Assembly (NCBI GenBank): GCA_001949185.1
Contig: BDGG01000022.1
Span: 226,098 to 290,097, forward strand
Origin: Ramazzottius varieornatus
Taxonomy: Eukaryota; Tardigrada; Eutardigrada; Parachela; Ramazzottiidae
Reading direction: 5' to 3'
Length of the DNA: 64,000 nt
This document shows, piece after piece, positions 1-14,319 of this stretch. The notes under the pieces were generated by a model. The model worked only from the letters and a program-made list of their open reading frames with translations. It had not been told where the DNA came from and did not search any database. The position numbers and the translations under genes are program-made. How positions within the stretch are numbered: the first letter of the stretch is position 1; the number at the start of each line of letters is the position of its first letter.

Positions 1-132
1 TAGGATGGCTGATACGTGCCAGAGATGGATCACATTGAATGGCAAAGAACAAGAAGTCGAGCAGCTGTTCCTGTGAATCACATCCCTATCCCGCAGGCGC
101 AGCTGAGCTGGCTGCAGAAGTCGAACAGCAAC

Positions 133-417
133 AGCGGTGGACGGGTGATTTATTCAGCCAAATGTCGAAAATCACGGGACTGCCACCTACGGCCTGTCGA
201 GAACCGGTGCGACAGGCAGTGTTGTCATCAGTGCGCGAATTCTGCCTCTACTGAACAAGAGACCTGGTGTTCGAACTACATTCGGAACAGTAATTTTCAT
301 ATGAAGAATATTGATCTGATATAGACTGATTGCCGTTCCAAAGTTGGGCTGCGCTTGAGGTTGCAAAGCCGTTCCGTGGTTTGAATAATTCACTGATTAA
401 ATCACCCGTCCACCGCT
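133..417. repeat. Inverted repeat with perfect 20-bp arms
   Basis: A 20-bp sequence at 133-152 (agcggtggacgggtgattta) recurs as its exact reverse complement at 398-417. Read outward on opposite strands, both arms translate to similar peptides containing QRWTGDL, so the arms may come from one duplicated and inverted coding fragment. The short open frames in 1-500 are otherwise unremarkable. The most likely explanation is debris of a mobile element. No target-site duplication was identified. Confidence 0.6.
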
Positions 418-690
418 GAAGAGCAACACATGCTTTTGTGGAGGCCACTGCTTGCTGATCTAGATAGCGCCAAGATCTTTGGCGTGGCATAGGCTGTCTT
501 CAGCGAGACCTAAGAAAACTACTGACGTCACTCGATTTCGTCACATAGTAATTAGTTAGTTAAGTACTAGCAGACTCTGGTACTAGTACATATCGGGCTT
601 TCCAGCTGACAGCCTGATGCACTCATTTTTCACTTCTGCTAACCGGTGCTCTTGTTTTCTTCTCATCCTTGGCGACTATCACGGTTAGCA

Positions 691-3320
<2,630 letters not shown>

Positions 3321-3452
3321 CGGGTACTTGACACCCAGTGCTATTCTTTTTATCCATGTTAGCTTTCGCTTTGGCCGCGCAGGTCCTCTGCCTGACCATG
3401 TCGCTACTTTCTTCTGCTGATATGATGGCCTCGGTGGGTCAGTTCGAATATA

Positions 3453-3458
3453 AATAAA
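3453..3458 (+). other. Polyadenylation signal AATAAA of PRMT3
   Basis: A canonical AATAAA hexamer lies about 130 bp after the PRMT3 stop and is the first on this strand. It is consistent with a short 3' UTR. Assignment is by position only. Confidence 0.45.
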
Positions 3459-3559
3459 CTTGACAATCACTGATCGATTTCTATTGTCGACTGGCTAGGT
3501 ATTGCAGTGGTGGCCAGAAACACAACCACAGTGCTAAAGGCGGAAAAATAGAGGCAGCT

Positions 3560-3850
3560 CTGCTCCTTTTGACATTACTCATTACATTACATAAATCTGA
3601 CATAGCTTCATAAGGTAGGACTTAGATACTACACTCCACATAGCCCCACATTACACTAAGACATTACATTACATCACATCACATCCAACACCACCAACAT
3701 GGCGTACACCAGTACGATTAGCACATCCCCGTCAAACATTGCATTACACATCAAGAATACGTCAAAAGGTACCTAGCATACTCGAGGTACATAGACCATT
3801 TCGGTCCTTACATTACGGGCTAACATTACAAAAAAGACATAAGATTATTA
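3560..3850. repeat. CATTAC-rich degenerate repeat
   Basis: ACATTAC/CATTACA units recur many times, with a tract of adjacent attacattacatcacatcac units near 3665-3685. The same word in the opposite orientation (GTAATG) dominates 5090-5900, so the two blocks form opposing arms around about 1.2 kb of unassigned sequence. The arms are degenerate, not exact. Confidence 0.6.
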
Positions 3851-5108
3851 TGTCTCTCTCCAGCTCAAAGGGAAACTATCCCAGAAAAGCAGACCAAAAG
3901 CCAGCCACCAATGATGGTAGAAAGACTAGGCGAACGAACTTATATCAGCAAACCCTACGATATGGGTGCATTTTTAAGTTGCTGCACTTATTTGCAGAGA
4001 ACTAATCAGCGAAAAATTACCAACTTTTGCAAACCGTAGCCCGTCACGCCAAAGTTTCTGACGGTAGAACCATCCGTGCACCGGTTAGTTAAACTTAAGC
4101 AGCCGAAGCCCGCTCTGACATTTGTTTGATTTATCAAAGAGAAAGGCATGAAAAACGATGAATCATAATGCCACTAGTCAAAACTAGGATTCAATCTCGG
4201 TACGGTGCAATCAATCCAATAGTGGAAAAAAGCGATTTTGTATTTGATCAAACCGATATCTATCATACTATAGCTGTATATAAAGGATTATGCCGGGTAT
4301 ATTATTCATCGTGAATAATAATCGTTCACTGAATCTGAATCCGCTCCCCTAGGAATTTCCTGAGCTTACATGTACACTATGAAAGATGGTCGGTAGAGAA
4401 ACTTAGCATTTCACGTTTCTGAAGAATTTCATGTCGCCTTGTTAGGGGTTTGACGTAACGTAATGCTACGTTACATCTAACACCAACCCAAAAAGTCGCA
4501 TTCCTACTGCTTTTTGGACATGTTTCAGTTAGCAAGAAATACTCCACACAGGACGCTACACTCGGCGACTGCGTTACTGTTAACCGAATACGATATTAGG
4601 TTAACCGAATGTAGAACAAAGAGCCGAAGTAGGGGTGTTGATTTATTCTTGTCCGCTTTGCGTGCGTTAGGCGGAAACACAAGACTTACCGACGGGATGT
4701 TTTGATGGTTGCGTTAGAATGTTAAAATTCGACAACGGAAAACGGTCGCGTAACCTCACAAAGAGGGAGTGGTGCTACATAAGACATGCAAAAGATTTGT
4801 CACAAGTTGGTAGTGGCGGTATCGTTGTTGCGAAGCCACGCTGAGTTATCTTCAAAATTCACGACGTTTTCATTTACCGAAAATGCATTTGGGTCACGCA
4901 AGTGAATTTTTCCGTTTTCTCAAGTGATGTTCGTTTTATTGTCGTTCGTCTTTGCATGTAGCGCTTGGTGTAATGGGTAAAAGCTCTCAGGTTCATCGAA
5001 CTGAATATTTCTATTATCACGTAGTATTACTGGGGTGAAAGATGCTGAAGTCCTCCTCGTGCTCTTATCACTTTATCAGTCTTCATTAACGTAATGTTCG
5101 AGCCTAAG
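3851..5108. other. Gene-poor interval between opposing repeat arms
   Basis: No convincing coding exon was found. The interval holds small hairpins: gtaacgta/tacgttac at 4455-4474 inside an imperfect longer stem, and attattcatcgtgaataat near 4301-4319. An open frame at 4514-4705 looks like chance. Confidence 0.5.
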
Positions 5109-5454
5109 GTAATGTTTGTAAAGTTTTTCCCCATGCTCCCACGCTCAGTCCTTCCTGCTACTATATCTTACTCAGCAATGTATGACCGTAATGTAATGTG
5201 ATGTGTAATGTCATGTGCCCGTGATAAAATGGGTCCTTCTGCTCGTTCTTTCTGTCTTCCTTCTTACTGTAATGTAGGAGCGTAATGTTTGTAAAGTTCT
5301 TCTCTGTGCTCTTTCGCCCAGCCCTTCCTGCTACTATATCCTACTCAGTAATGTATGACGGTAACATAATATGATGTGTTATGTAACGTGTCCGTAATGC
5401 AATGCGTCCTTATGCTGGTTCTTGCTGTCTTCCTTCTTACTGTAATGTAGGAGC
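5109..5454. repeat. Two-copy tandem repeat, 173-bp period
   Basis: Copy 1 (5109-5281) and copy 2 (5282-5454) align along their whole length. Each starts with gtaatgtttgtaaagtt, carries ccttcctgctactatat, and ends with cttactgtaatgtaggagc. Further degenerate starts follow at about 5455 and 5631, close to the same spacing, so the array probably once had four or more units. Confidence 0.8.
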
Positions 5455-6868
5455 GTAATGTTCTTAGGGTTTTTCTTTGTGCACTTCTCTGGTCAACCTT
5501 TGTCACTGTGAGTTATACAGTACACATTCAACAGTATCATCTGCAATGTATCCATCCTTATAAGGATATTGCAGACCGTTACGTGCAAAATATTTGCTCT
5601 TATGGGCATTTCACAAAGTGATGTAAGACCGTGATGTTTGAAAAGTTCTTCCGTATGCTCTGTCCTGCTGTCCTCCCTGTTACTGCATTTTACAAAGTAA
5701 TGTATGAGTTTAATGCTCTTAGAATCCTGCTTTGTACCCTTCTCCTGCCATCTTTCTTACATATACGTACGTATACATATACACAGCATCTATATTACAC
5801 AGTATCATGTGTAATATATTCACTCTTATGGGGTTATTACGCAGCATTACGTTAAAATATTGCTCTTAAGGAAATAATTGTTGTAATGTAGGATAGTAAT
5901 GTTATAGGGATTAAAGCTTCCTGTATTTTTCGCCCTTTAGGGCTTGTGGTTGTGTTTCTGGCCAACACTCAGGTACTGTGTTAAGCTGCTGCAGCTGCAG
6001 CAATTGCTCCTTCAGGTTGCGAGGAGAATGGTGCGTCAACTTCCGCCGGAAATATATGCAGTCATGTGAGAGGGTTCAGAGTAATCATAATGGGTTACAG
6101 GAATTGGGCAAAGGGAAGGGTGAATACTAGTATGTATTTGACAATAATGAGCTGATGGCAGATGTCTGTAGCGGAGGTTGCTAACTTAGTAGGGCAAAAG
6201 TAAGTGCTGGGTCGCCGTTTGCGTCATGGGGTCCATAGACTCGCGCAGTGCATGCAGACGGTTGTGCCTGGCGGACTTGTCGAGCACAGGCCTCTCTGCC
6301 CTTTTACCAGCTACCAGGAGGAGAATATGGACCTGCACCTTCTCCAGAGCTACAGCTGGACAACAAAAGGGAGATATGGGTGCTTAATTACCCACTAGGA
6401 AAGTGCCGCTGGCAGCAATATTCGGCGGTTTATGTGTACGCACCTAGATACACAATTGCTTCCCTGATCGGCACTCATCGTCGCCAACGTAAGAGGATCT
6501 GACCAGAATGGATAAGGAGCGCCACAGGATGGGACACCTCCATCGAGCAGCCCCAATTGACGCTCTTAACGATTATGTGCCCCTCATAATTGACTCACCT
6601 CAAACAGCATCCCTTCTCCAAGCACTATATAGCTCAATCCCTTACTTCTATCTCGTTGGTAATTGTTGGTAAAGTTTGTTGAATTATCGCTTCCGTTTCC
6701 GCTGCCAACCCCTCCGCCATCTTGCAAAAGATAGAGTCCTTTTTATTCAGCACACGGCGGGCGTTGATTTTACGCTTCGATTTCGGCGTCGGAAGTTACC
6801 GCCAGAAGTTCTTCAAGTTCTCCATTATTGATACGTATCGACAAAAAGCCGAATCAACGTTGGCGAAT
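5455..6868. other. Degenerate GTAATG repeats then unassigned sequence
   Basis: GTAATG-type repeats continue to about 5900. From 5900 to 6868 there are short open frames (6204-6398 and 6248-6502) without recognisable similarity or clear splice partners. No gene is called. Confidence 0.4.
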
Positions 6869-7500
6869 ATGGCACATTCCCCATTCTTCAGCGCGTTTTT
6901 CCAGGCGACCTTTCCTGCCTTGCTGATGCTAGTGATGTTACTCCTTCTTTCGGCAAATTCTTCACGTTCCGTCTCAGGTACCTGGACATTTCCCATCTAA
7001 CGCAGACGTAAATGTGAGGTGAAAGGTTGATGGTGTGTTCCTAAAACAGACCTTTAGTAAGATAATTTCCGCGGTTGAAACAGAAAAGTGACGGGAAGTG
7101 TGGCGAAAGGCCACCTCCACAGACTGTGTCGTTTTTTATTTGTTGGCTATTTTTGCCAAGATATTAGCATGAGTCGATGTTTTTCATAGTTGGGGCCTAC
7201 GCAATGGGAAGAACTGACAATGGGAGACTACAGTATGAAGCGGAGGTTGACGAGGCTGGCTGGGAATCGGACAACGGCAGCGAGAGGCAGTTGTTCCATC
7301 GGATGAGTCGGGTTCCCGGGCCGCAGCGGCTAGCGGGCAGAGAGGACTCGTACCAGCAGGCTTCCAGCGACCAGCGCTACACCCCCGCCTACAATTACCT
7401 GCGAACCTTGACAAAGCGGCGCATGAATAAGATATCGTGTCTCAAAAGCTGCGTCGGCCAGCACGTCTTACATCCGATACAATGTCATTCCCTTTGCTGA
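6869..7500 (+). CDS. Candidate secreted peptide or neuropeptide-like precursor
   Basis: Exon 1 (6869-6977) starts with ATG. It encodes a short polar leader, a strongly hydrophobic core (FPALLMLVMLLLLSA) and a small-residue cleavage region, which is a classic signal peptide. A GT donor at 6978 and an AG acceptor at 7188-7189 join it in frame to 7190-7500, giving about 140 residues and a stop at 7498-7500. The mature part has an acidic stretch, a dibasic TKRR site after the segment QRYTPAYNYLRTL, and four cysteines in the last 20 residues. No known neuropeptide family was recognised. It could instead be another small secreted protein, and the second exon might splice again before the stop. Confidence 0.4.
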
Positions 7501-7905
7501 AAATAATGCCGACCACTTTGTCATGCGGGGGACCCTCCGTGGAAAGCCGCTCTATCTCCGCTAATAATAACTTGTTGTTCGCGGCCATTTCTCTTACTTT
7601 ACGCAATATGGTCAAGTCTCCTCAGCAGTCGCGTGAAGATTGCTCTGTGTACTGTGTTATCCACCTGTAAGTACCGCCGCTTTGTATAATATTCATTGCA
7701 CCGTGCATGTTCAAAATACGTGAAGGGCTGATAAAAAGAAAGTGAAAAGGACCAAGTGACCTGGTACGCAGATGCAAGGATGACGCAGTCGTCAACTGGA
7801 AACCAACCATAGACGATGATGCATGGGTCATGGACAAGATGAAAGACAAGAGTTAAAACAAGAGGTATGACTGAGGAAGCGCTGAAGCTACAAAGAAGAC
7901 AGCGG

Positions 7906-10600
7906 TCACCACCAGATGAAGCTGGAGATGGAACGGGGCGCAATCTGAGCCACGAAGCTGCCGCGAACGCGTCTTCCGTCAACGATGCGCAGGTGAAGTG
8001 TAGTGCTAGACTTGTTTAGCACGACGAGGGCCAGACCTTTGTCCGGTCGTTCGGCCGTGCAGATCAGCAAGGACTTGGCCGGGTGGGAAGCCAGGCCCAG
8101 CGTCAAGATGGTCATGACATGCGGGGTCAAAACCGACTCGCCCTGCACCATGTACGAGCCCGCACTGATAAACTTGCTGCAATAGACAGAGAGGAGAGGC
8201 CGGTGAAGCAAGCAGGAGATGCTGACTGGTTATGTGCAGTACGAGCGTACCTAAAGTGGCCCAGAGCGTAGAACATGGGCTGCTTATAGAATTCGTCGGC
8301 TTTGGCGTTGACAATGATGGGGCTGTCGACAAAGTTGCTGGCCCAGTTGGGTCCCCCTTGGGTATCCAAGGCCAAGTTCCAGTCTATCCAGCCGCCGACG
8401 CCATTCAGCAGGTTCTCCATAATGTCCGTGGCATAAGCTTCGGCGCGCGACCAGTCGCCCAGCACGACCTACCAAGGCATAGACAGCTGTTACAAGAGGT
8501 CGGCAAAGGCTGGTCACTGCACAGTACTGCACCTTTGTCTGCCAGGGCATGGAGCCTTCGCAGGCTTCGGTGCTGAGGAGAAACTTGTCAGGGTGGCGTT
8601 GGCGCGTTTTGGACAGCACACTGGCCGGAGTGATATAGTTAAAGTACCAGTGGACACCGATGCCATCGACGTATCGCGACGTGGCATTATCGGCCAGGAC
8701 GGTGTCGGCCCACTTGGGCAGCAGGAAGCGCTGATCATCCATGATGATTAACTTGACCTTTCGTAGACCGGCATTGCTCAAGGCTGGACCAAGGTCTGTG
8801 CTGATGAAGTCCCGTTGTGAAGTGGGGCTGAAGCCCATACTTTGAAAGGGAAATAGCGGGATGAAGCCATCAATGGGCTCGTTCTGTGCTGTCAAGCCCC
8901 AGATGCTAATCTGCAGCCAGCGCCCAACTCGACGGACATGACATGACTTGACAAGTCAAAGAGAGAAGACTTACGTTATGGACTTGGTAGTGCTGGACGA
9001 ACTTGACGAAATACTGCGCCCAGCTCTTGTGGTATCTGTCACCGGCTTGTCCTATCAGTTTGCCCCCTCCACTCATGGCTTTGTTCGTCTTCATCCAACC
9101 GGGCGCCGACCTACGTAAGACAATACACCATCAGTTCGCCGGTCCGCCTCTGCGCCTCTCTCCAAAACGTGTCATAATGATGTCACTGCTATCACCTATG
9201 AGCCAAGCAACAGGTCCTGGTCTTGGGCTTATTTGCTCATGGTACACTACGACATGTAGTAAGAATGCTTTAGCTGGTTGGACCATTACCAGGGAGAAGC
9301 CAGGATTTTGAGGGGTGTCTTGGTCATGCGTTGTATGCGATGTATCAGAGGTATTTTCATGTTGAGGTCTTCGCTGGTCAAGTTGAAGTGCTGCAGCTCA
9401 AAGTCACCCTCCACTTCGTCATACGAGTAGATGTGGGTGGAGAAGTCACAGCCCGCCATGGGAATTCTCATCTACGACAAGGACAGTCATATGTCGGCAC
9501 GGAAAGGGAAGGCCGTGCAGTGGGGAGCCAAGGCATACCATGTTGTACTCTAGACCGCTGGGGCTGAAGTAGGAAGACAGGAGAGAGCGCTGGTTGGCCT
9601 GCGACAAGCTGAGGATATTGATAGCCGCCGCGTCCGTCAGCGCACCCCCAAAACCCAGGATCAACTGTTGACCAGCAGCAGGACCAACGGTGTAGGTGAC
9701 GTCTACCTCGTCGGCCGACTCCTTCCCTGCCTTCTCACCCTCCCACGAGGTGAACGAGCCTTCGCTGACCGCAAAACTGCAATCAGTCCAAAACCCCCCG
9801 ATAAGACATTATCTAGTCAGCTTAGACTAGTGCTCTATATAACCGATGGCCATTCAGCGTTGACTGGAAGGCCAGGTAGATGCCGGCGCGGACGGGAGTG
9901 ATGATGGGCAGCTCGTCGCAGAAAGTGCTGTTGCAGACGCAGACATAACTGTCCCCTCCAAAGTGGCGCAGCCCACAACTCTCTTCCGCGTACCCCTTGG
10001 GTTGTCCTACAATAGGCAAACACCCATCTTAAGACCGCGTGGCGGACTGTACAGCTTGGTTCAAAGAAAGAGACGCACTATCATCCAGGACCGGAAGTTC
10101 TTTTCACACACATCTATATACCTCCATCTACGGTGGAAAAAGTAGTGCTAAACAAGGCCAGCAATGGGTCGTCCATCCATGGGACACCGATCCAGATCTC
10201 AACCCTCAATACCTCACAAATCGCATGACAATATTAATATATTATACAGCAACTGTCGCGTCAATTACTTCCTTGTTCGACGCACTGATCATCAGCATGC
10301 GAGTATTGCCAGATGAACCACATTCTCAAGAGAAACATTTTCTCCCAAACATTTTTACTTTAGGATAAAAAGATCTTCTTGACAGATCTTTGCCAGCAGC
10401 AGGCTCTTTGAGTTCCGAGTGCAAGTAAACACAAGTTACACAAGGGGTCGAGGTACCCCACACAAACAGCTACGTATTCAATACATATGACTGCAAGTTG
10501 GGGCCATTAATCGTTACCAGGCAAAGGTGGACAAGGGTCGCAACTTACCTGATAGAAACAATAAGAGTAGTGGTCCCAGTATTCGTAGGTGCCTCTTCAT
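7906..10600 (-). CDS. GBA1: Lysosomal glucosylceramidase (GH30), complete
   Basis: Predicted acid beta-glucosidase hydrolysing glucosylceramide to glucose and ceramide in lysosomes. Exon 1 (10600-10549) encodes the signal peptide [17 protein letters not shown] and ends at a GTAAGT donor. It joins in frame to an exon starting at 10027 with the cysteine-rich GH30 N-terminal region ([17 protein letters not shown]). Conserved blocks follow: [38 protein letters not shown] and ILASPW. The acid/base glutamate lies in TAQNEP and the nucleophile glutamate in STEACEGS, then [16 protein letters not shown] and a C-terminal beta domain ending SSFIWW. All key residues are present. The gene has several exons, with a first intron of about 520 bp. 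Confidence 0.95.
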
Positions 10601-11063
10601 GCTTGCTTAGTGTAGCTGCACCACCAAGGGTCGTGTTGGTATCTGGTGAGGCACAGCTAGTCTCGAACCCACTTCCGGTGATCAAAACCAGCGGATAGGT
10701 CTATAACGGTCCTTCTGCAGGTAAACAGCTCATGGTGAATACCCGTCTCGGTCTTGGTCGATCCGTCAACCTACTTAAGCTTCGTATGGTCAAGATGTCC
10801 ACCACTGTGCAGATCTAACATGATCCTCTTGTTGCTTGGAACAACAGAACTGGCTCTGACCTGTAAGAAAATCTTCGCGTTTCGCACAACGATTAGTTGT
10901 ACTGTAATTCACTAAGTCAGTGTCGCACTCTTAGGAATGAGAGGACTTCTTGCCAAAGCAACCTTTGCGATAGCTGTATGGTTAGCCGAACGGTGATGTA
11001 AACGGCAGTGCAGTTGACTCAGCTTGATCAAAGTCAGTCTTGGGGGGCGCAGTAGGCGTAGTT

Positions 11064-11269
11064 CTGTATTCCCTCGATAGTTTGGCGAATTACGTCATCA
11101 TGCCAGTAAATTACACCCGCACTGGTATCTCTGATTGTTTGATTGTCAACCATCATTGCACTTACCTGGGGAGAAGTCTTTGATTGAACGTATAGATACT
11201 TTCCGTTCCCCGTCGGATTATATTTACCACGACAGTCACGTGATTCGCAGAACTTTCGAGGGAATACAG
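11064..11269. mobile_element. MITE, about 205 bp, copy 1
   Basis: The terminal inverted repeats are imperfect and about 30 bp, beginning ctgtattccctcga on both ends and continuing with agttt/ctGCGAAT..ACGT. The internal sequence matches the element at 56959-57169 along its length. It has no coding capacity for a transposase. The open frame across it (11034-11279) is a by-product of the repeat. It lies in the intergenic space between the divergent GBA1 and GFM2 genes. Confidence 0.8.
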
Positions 11270-11530
11270 TAGTAGCCACAAAGTGTCTACCACTGCGCCT
11301 TTTCGGGTTGGCTAGTTGCCACTCGTATTTCTGAAGAGAACTTTCTTTCGCTTGTATGGATCCTCCGTTGAAGGCTGTGAAATCGGTTCACTTAGGATCA
11401 CAAGGTGGCCAGTAATTTCCGGATGATTGTCTCTGGTCAGGGCAAAGTTTGGAAGTTGCAGCGCGACTGCTACCGAAGCGCTGAATTCATCGAGTCACAT
11501 CGACATCGTTCTTGTCCGGCGTTGTGCGAC

Positions 11531-14319
11531 ATGAGACTGTGCTCGTCGATATGCGGATTCTTTGGAGGAACCGGCTGCCGTCGCTTCTTTTCCTGCGCTA
11601 GCGGTATGTTTAATGTGCCATCTTAACGTTGCGAAGGAGTGTCCACCAAAGCAGGTGGCTGAAGTTGGTGTATGACGTCATTGTGCTCTCAGTCGGCTTT
11701 GGCACAGTCTAAAAATAGGTATAATGTCTTTGTAGATGCGGGCGGCGCTCAACTCATCTTCCGCAGGCAGCAGTCGACAAAGCGTAAAGCCAACTCCCGA
11801 CTAAAGGATTCGCAGCTACTGCAAGAGACGGATAAAAGCCGTATACGCAATATCGGCATCATTGCTCACATCGATGCAGGTCTGATTACCCTATATAAGT
11901 TGATACGCGTACGTAGTGGCCAGGGGACGGTAGCTGCTGGGTGGAAAGGAGGGACATAGCCTTTAAGGATCAGTGTGGGGTTACAGGTAAAACGACGACG
12001 ACAGAGCGGATGCTCCTTGCGGCGGGCTTCATCAGGCAGGCCGGCGAGGTGGACTCGGGGGACACGGTGATGGACTTTCTGCCGCAGGAGCGGGAACGGG
12101 GTATCACCATCAGCTCGGCCATGATCAGTTTCCCCTGGAAGGAGCACCGCATCAATCTGATTGACACGCCGGGCCATGTGGACTTTACGCTGGAAGTGGA
12201 GCGTTCGCTGTTGGCCATGGACGGCGTCGTTGTCATCCTCGACGCGGCCAAAGGTGTCCAAGCCCAGACGCAGACGGTCTGGCGACAAGCCAGCAAGTTT
12301 GGCCTGCCCGCCCTCGTCTTCCTCAACAAGATGGACAAGGCAGCAGCCAATGTCGACAAGTGCCTGGCCCACTTGGAGAAGAAGCTGTCGCTGAAGGCGC
12401 TACCGCTGCAAGTTGCCCTCGACGACAAAGCTCTGCACTTTCCATCGTTACTGGCCGGCCGGCCGCCACAGGATGAAGCCACAAGTGTGGGGCAAGCTCG
12501 ACAAGACCTGTATGAAAGGCTGGCGGAGTGTGACGATGACTTTGCCCAAGTTTACCTAGAGTCGACGGCAGAAGACGGGGAAAGAAGGTTGATGGGTAGG
12601 TCTATGGGGAAAGTCAAGTGCATGTCTATTTGGTGTAACAGTTATGGGCTTGGTGGTTGTTGAAGGATAGATGAGGCGCTGGTGCAGTCGTCCATTCGGC
12701 GATTGTGCCTGTCGCGGCGCATTGCGCCCGTCTTGATGGGGTCGGCTATGCAGGGTGTGGGGGTGGAGGAGCTGCTGGACGCCGTCGTGGCTTACCTGCC
12801 CGACCCGCTGTCCCTGACCAAGTCGCTGATCCAGCAGCGCCTGTCCAGCGCCACCTCGCCTTTCTACGGCCTGGCCTTTCGCAACCTTCACGACAAGTAC
12901 CGCGGCTTGCTGACCTTTATCCGCATCTACCGCGGCACACTGAAGGCCGGCTCGACCCTCTACAACATCAACACAGGCCAACGCCAAAAGGTTTGTGTGA
13001 CAGCCATGGCCGCCCATGGACTAGTCATCCAGTCCCTGCTCTATTTGTACTTACAGGTGGGCAAAGTGATGGAAGCCTATGCCGACGAGTTGCGGGACGT
13101 CCGTGTGGGTAGCGAGGGCAACGTGGTGGTGGTCAGCGGCCTGAGCGCCACGGCCACGGGCGACACGCTGACCCTCCCAGCCGCCACTGACAAGGAAGAG
13201 ATGAGCTTGTTGCCCATTCTGCAGATACCCGATCCCGTCTACTTTTGCTCCCTAGAAGCCCACAGTACCTCGCAACAGCAAGCGCTGGAGGAGGCGCTGG
13301 CCATCATCCAGAAGGAGGATCCCTCCTTGAAGGTCTCGATGGAAGCCGATATAGGCCAGCTGGTCGTCTGCGGCATGGGTAACTGGTCGCCTTACATACA
13401 GCATAGCCATAAGTGTCAGCGCGAGGGTTGGTCATTATTGTAGGGGAGCTGCATCTGGAAGTGGTTCGAGGGCGCTTAAAAGATCAGTTTGGGCTGGAGA
13501 CCTACATGGGCCCACTACAGGTGGCTTACAAGGAGGCGCCGACGGTGGCTGCTGACCATGTCCAGCAGGTGCAACCCCTCATGCTCTGATTCCATAACCT
13601 TTGACAGCAGCCAATGCCGTACTGCCCACTTCTCCTGTAGGCTAGTCGGGATGTGCAGGGAACGACGCACAATGTCATGTTGCACCTGCGCCTGCTGCCG
13701 ACAGCCGGCAGTGGAGCCTTCAAGCGCCTAAAGGTGCTGGCCACGCAGGAGGAGGACTGGACACTTCCTCGAGACATTGTGCACGCCGTGGAGAACGGGG
13801 TGATGGCTGCCTTGAGTAATGGGCCCTCCTTGAGCTGCCCGGTGGTGGACGTCAGTGTCGAACTGCTCAAGCTGACCACCAGTCGGGGCGTCTTACCGGC
13901 CATGGTGGCGGCCGCCGCCACCCACTGTGTCCTACACTTGCTGCGACAAGCTAACTGCCAGGTACAGAGTACAGCCACCCCCAACTCCTTGCCGTGGCCT
14001 TGGCGCTTCAATGCCTGAACTATCATGTCCTTGCTAGGTGATGGAGCCCTTAATGTCGGTGGCGATTAGCGTCCCTATGGAGCTGGTTCACGAAGTCATT
14101 GGCGACCTAGCCAAGCGTCGCGCCCTAATAAAGGAGGTGGAAGTGCTGGACGAGGAAAGCCGAATAGTTCAGGCCGAGACGCCTCTAGCCGAGATGCTGC
14201 ATTTCAGCCGCGATATACGGACCGTCACCCGTGGTTTGGCCTCACTGGAGGTGCAGTTTAGCCGCTATCAAGCCCTCACCGCCGACCATCTTCATCAACT
14301 GCAAACTCGAGCTTACTAA
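11531..14319 (+). CDS. GFM2: Mitochondrial ribosome-releasing factor 2 / EF-G2 (GFM2), complete
   Basis: Predicted GTPase that, with mitochondrial RRF, splits mitochondrial ribosomes after termination. Exon 1 (11531-11603) encodes a basic, serine/cysteine-rich leader compatible with mitochondrial import. Exon 2 starts at 11736 and carries [13 protein letters not shown]. An intron (11880-11986) interrupts the P-loop codon and the join restores AHIDAGKTTTTE. G2 (QERERGITI), G3 (DTPGH) and G4 (NKMD) follow, then domain II ([17 protein letters not shown]), domain IV ([17 protein letters not shown]) and domain V ([13 protein letters not shown]). The stop is at 14317-14319. It resembles GFM2 more than GFM1, for example in the PFYGLAFR block. 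Exons are joined by introns of about 60-110 bp. Confidence 0.93.

Noticed and set aside
4965-5015. tRNA-like words (TGGTGTAATGGGTA ... GGTTCATCGAAC)
   Set aside because: The spacing and stems do not form a cloverleaf and there is no anticodon arm. At most a decayed tRNA-derived repeat.
3560-5900. CRISPR-like array
   Set aside because: The 173-bp units are direct duplications without short repeats and unique spacers, and the host is an animal.
10827-10875. Signal-peptide-like ATG frame (MILLLLGTTELAL) on the plus strand
   Set aside because: It is followed by a possible donor but no downstream exon with protein-like content before GFM2.
11866-12482. Two minus-strand frames of about 170 codons
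   Set aside because: They lie opposite the first large GFM2 GTPase exons, whose plus-strand motifs are unmistakable. They are codon-bias shadows.
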